Below are positions 62,290 to 64,000 of a stretch of 64,000 nt of DNA, one piece after another. The notes below the pieces were generated by a model, which did not search any database, was not told the DNA's origin, and saw only the letters and a program-made list of their open reading frames with translations. The stretch is from Athripsodes cinereus (lineage: Eukaryota; Arthropoda; Insecta; Trichoptera; Leptoceridae). The translations under genes and the position numbers were made by a program. The stretch spans positions 29,018,951-29,082,950 of the forward strand of contig OX388311.1 of assembly GCA_947579605.1 (NCBI GenBank), written 5' to 3'. The number at the start of each line of letters is the position of its first letter. Position 1 is the first letter of the stretch.

Positions 62290-62533
62290 ACTACTACTAT
62301 ACCGTCGTGACATACCTTTCACACAAATGGGGTGCCAGTGGACCAGCTGATGCTTGTATTAAGCAAGCAAGCTCGACAGCAAAATATTAAGACATTCAGG
62401 ATGGGTGGTAAACCTTATCGCTGAATTTTAGATGGAAAAGGTCTTTCTTTTTTCGAACAGCTGACTTTTGAAGAACACTCGAAAACTTACGGAAAAGAGT
62501 GGGAGACCAATTCTTTGCCGGGTGCTTCACGGA
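62290..62533 (+). repeat. Long copy of the 'GGGGTAGCCAGC' dispersed family
   Basis: CTACTACTACTATACCGTCG, CACAAATGGGGTGCCAGTGG, AAGACATTCAGGATGGGTGG, ACTCGAAAACTTACGGAAAA and GAGTGGGAGACCAATTCTTT end at GGGTGCTTCACGGA. It matches 61121-61369 end to end, so the shared limits approximate the family's full length (about 245 bp). Confidence 0.8.
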
Positions 62534-62861
62534 AAATTAAATGTCATAATATGAATGTTCGACATAATATTATGGAGTAGGTTCATTATTGAAAAAATGA
62601 TTCGTGATTAAGAATTTTCATTTAGTCGGGATTAATTTCAGACATGTCTAGTTAGTATAGTTTAAATAATTATGCTTTATCTTTACGATGATTTTGCTAC
62701 CAACTATTTCAGTATTTGTACATTGTGGAAGATATTAGCCATGTTCAAGCGATTGGATTGGTTGAAATGGACGAAAACTGAAAATTTTTGAAGAGGACTT
62801 TTTATCCAGTAGGTAGTGGAGAGACTATGAGGACTTGCAGCTAAGTAAAGTCTTCTCTTTC

Positions 62862-63177
62862 TGTCTATACTCTCACGCCTTGTCCTAGGTGGCGTAGGCA
62901 GAGAGATCTGAACGCCATATTTATCTATTATTACATACTTATTTCGCTTCCTACATCTTCATCCATTTTCTCAAACATACTTTCATGTAGATTTTTTTTG
63001 ATTTACCTACGTACTCAATTCACTTAGTTCTCGGACGACCACGTTTTCTCACACCCACACACCCCTCTTTAGATAAATATACCTTATCGTACACCTTATC
63101 CTTTTATCATCCATTCGTTCCACATGTCCAAACCATTGCAACTAATTCTCTATCTATCTATCTATTCCCTCACGCCG
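62862..63177 (-). pseudogene. Older LINE 3' end, tandem to the next fragment
   Basis: The order CTCACGCCTTGTCCTAGGTG, GCGTAGGCAGAGAGATCTGA, GTTCTCGGACGACCACGTTT and CATTCGTTCCACATGTCCAA repeats, with more divergence, the order of 63172-63440. It is therefore a second, more decayed copy of the same LINE 3' region in the same orientation, lying directly beside the first. Confidence 0.65.
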
Positions 63178-64000
63178 TATCCCAAGTGGGGTAGGCAGAG
63201 AGAACGGAACGCCAATTAGATCTGTCCTTACATACCTACTTCTTTCGCTTCCTCTACAGTCATACAATTTCTCATGCACGCACGTCGGTTTCTTTTACTC
63301 AAAACACGGCCGTCCTTGAGATTTTGATCTACATGTTCAAGCCATGTAGTTCTCGGACGCCCGCGCTTCCTCACACCCCTCCTTTCAGCCAAGTATATCC
63401 TCTTTGTCATTCTTTCCTCTGTCATTCGTTCCACATGACCAAACCATCTCAATTTATTTACACGCATTCTATCCACAACGCTCCTCTTGCATCCACTCAT
63501 TTTTCTAATATCCTCATTCCTCACTCTATCACGCAACGTTTTACCAACCATCCTCCTCAGCGATCTCATCTCCACAGCATTTATTCCACTTTCGTCCTTC
63601 TTCAACCATGTTCACGTTTCGCTTGCATACATAAGTGTCGGTACCAGGATGGTATTGTGCACTAGCAATTTTGCCATGTTCGACACATTGTCATTGCTGA
63701 CAATGGGCCGAAGTGCACCGTTAATCCTAGCACCGGCTACTTTTCTTCCTTCGATATCCTTGTCACATCTTCCATCCCTCGCAAACAAACTTCATCAATA
63801 TACATACCTACTCGTCCACTTGCTCCAAACATTCATTTTCAACCTTTACATCGCACATTGTTCTATCAATCTCTCTTTCAAAAACCAGCACTTTCGTCTT
63901 TGTCACATTCATTTTTATCCCATACATACTACAACTATCATATAAAACTAATTTAAACATATTCTTATCCACAAAACTCTTCAATTATCCTGATATTCTC
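63178..64000 (-). pseudogene. LINE reverse-transcriptase C-terminal fragment, running off the right edge
   Basis: Minus-strand frames read, from the edge inward: KMNVTKTKVLVFEREIDRTM, VENECLEQVDE, RRKVAGARINGALRPIV, VHNTILVPTLMYASET, then KKDESGINAVEMRSLRRMVG, VNKLRWFGHVERMTEERMTK and RRGVRKRGRPRTTWLEHVDQ. These are the thumb and C-terminal regions of a LINE ORF2 protein. The copy is dead: a TGA stop interrupts the frame just after YASET (about 63606-63608), and a frameshift lies near 63800. It ends towards 63228 with a TGA stop of the ORF. Confidence 0.85.

Noticed and set aside
63324..63945. Plus-strand open frames of 113 and 152 residues
   Set aside because: They lie opposite the minus-strand LINE coding region, whose peptides match known reverse-transcriptase C-terminal motifs.

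Overview
This window is a piece of an AT-rich insect nuclear genome. It has spliced genes with GT-AG introns, long repeat-filled intergenic stretches, and non-LTR retrotransposons, tRNA-derived SINEs and many short inverted-repeat DNA transposons. The order is not certain. A SINE tail at about 24.34-24.55 kb and a dispersed T-rich repeat carrying 'GGGCGAGTTTATCGC' both resemble repeats I associate with Lepidoptera, but transposons alone cannot settle this.

Four protein-coding genes can be rebuilt exon by exon. (1) 3830-8177, minus strand: a RagC/D-type GTPase, 8 exons, 401 residues, complete. Its start codon stands alone at the end of exon 1. (2) about 30071-35275, plus strand: a 'farnesoic acid O-methyltransferase-like' protein with two FAMeT-type repeats followed by two DM9 (DUF3421) repeats, 6 exons seen. 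The first coding exon is not firmly placed; 27656-27683 is a candidate. (3) 40443-42628, minus strand: a two-exon rhodopsin-like GPCR of 424 residues with unusual switch motifs and a long second intracellular loop. (4) 47983-58256, plus strand: a complete 12-exon ADAMTS-type zinc metalloprotease of 819 residues. These genes belong to unrelated processes (mTORC1 nutrient sensing, a lectin-like protein, signalling, extracellular proteolysis), and nothing suggests they work as a cluster.

The rest is repeat landscape. Region by region: 0-3.8 kb holds a hAT-type MITE with exact 8-bp target duplications and no gene. 8.8-12.1 kb is bounded by 47-bp terminal inverted repeats and 7-bp direct repeats, a probable 3.25-kb non-autonomous DNA transposon. 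12.1-23.8 kb holds MITEs, an RTE-like LINE fragment and simple repeats. 23.8-26.0 kb is a three-level nest: a SINE inside a LINE inside a short-TIR element. 28.0-28.7 kb is a fold-back element. 36-40 kb is repeats only. 43.7-44.7 kb has two palindromic elements, one of which recurs inside a SINE in an intron of the protease gene. 58.3-64 kb has a hAT MITE, a GC-rich palindromic element and a LINE pseudogene that runs off the right edge. One dispersed family recognisable by 'GGGGTAGCCAGC' occurs more than a dozen times.

No rRNA, CRISPR array, intact tRNA gene or viral gene was found.
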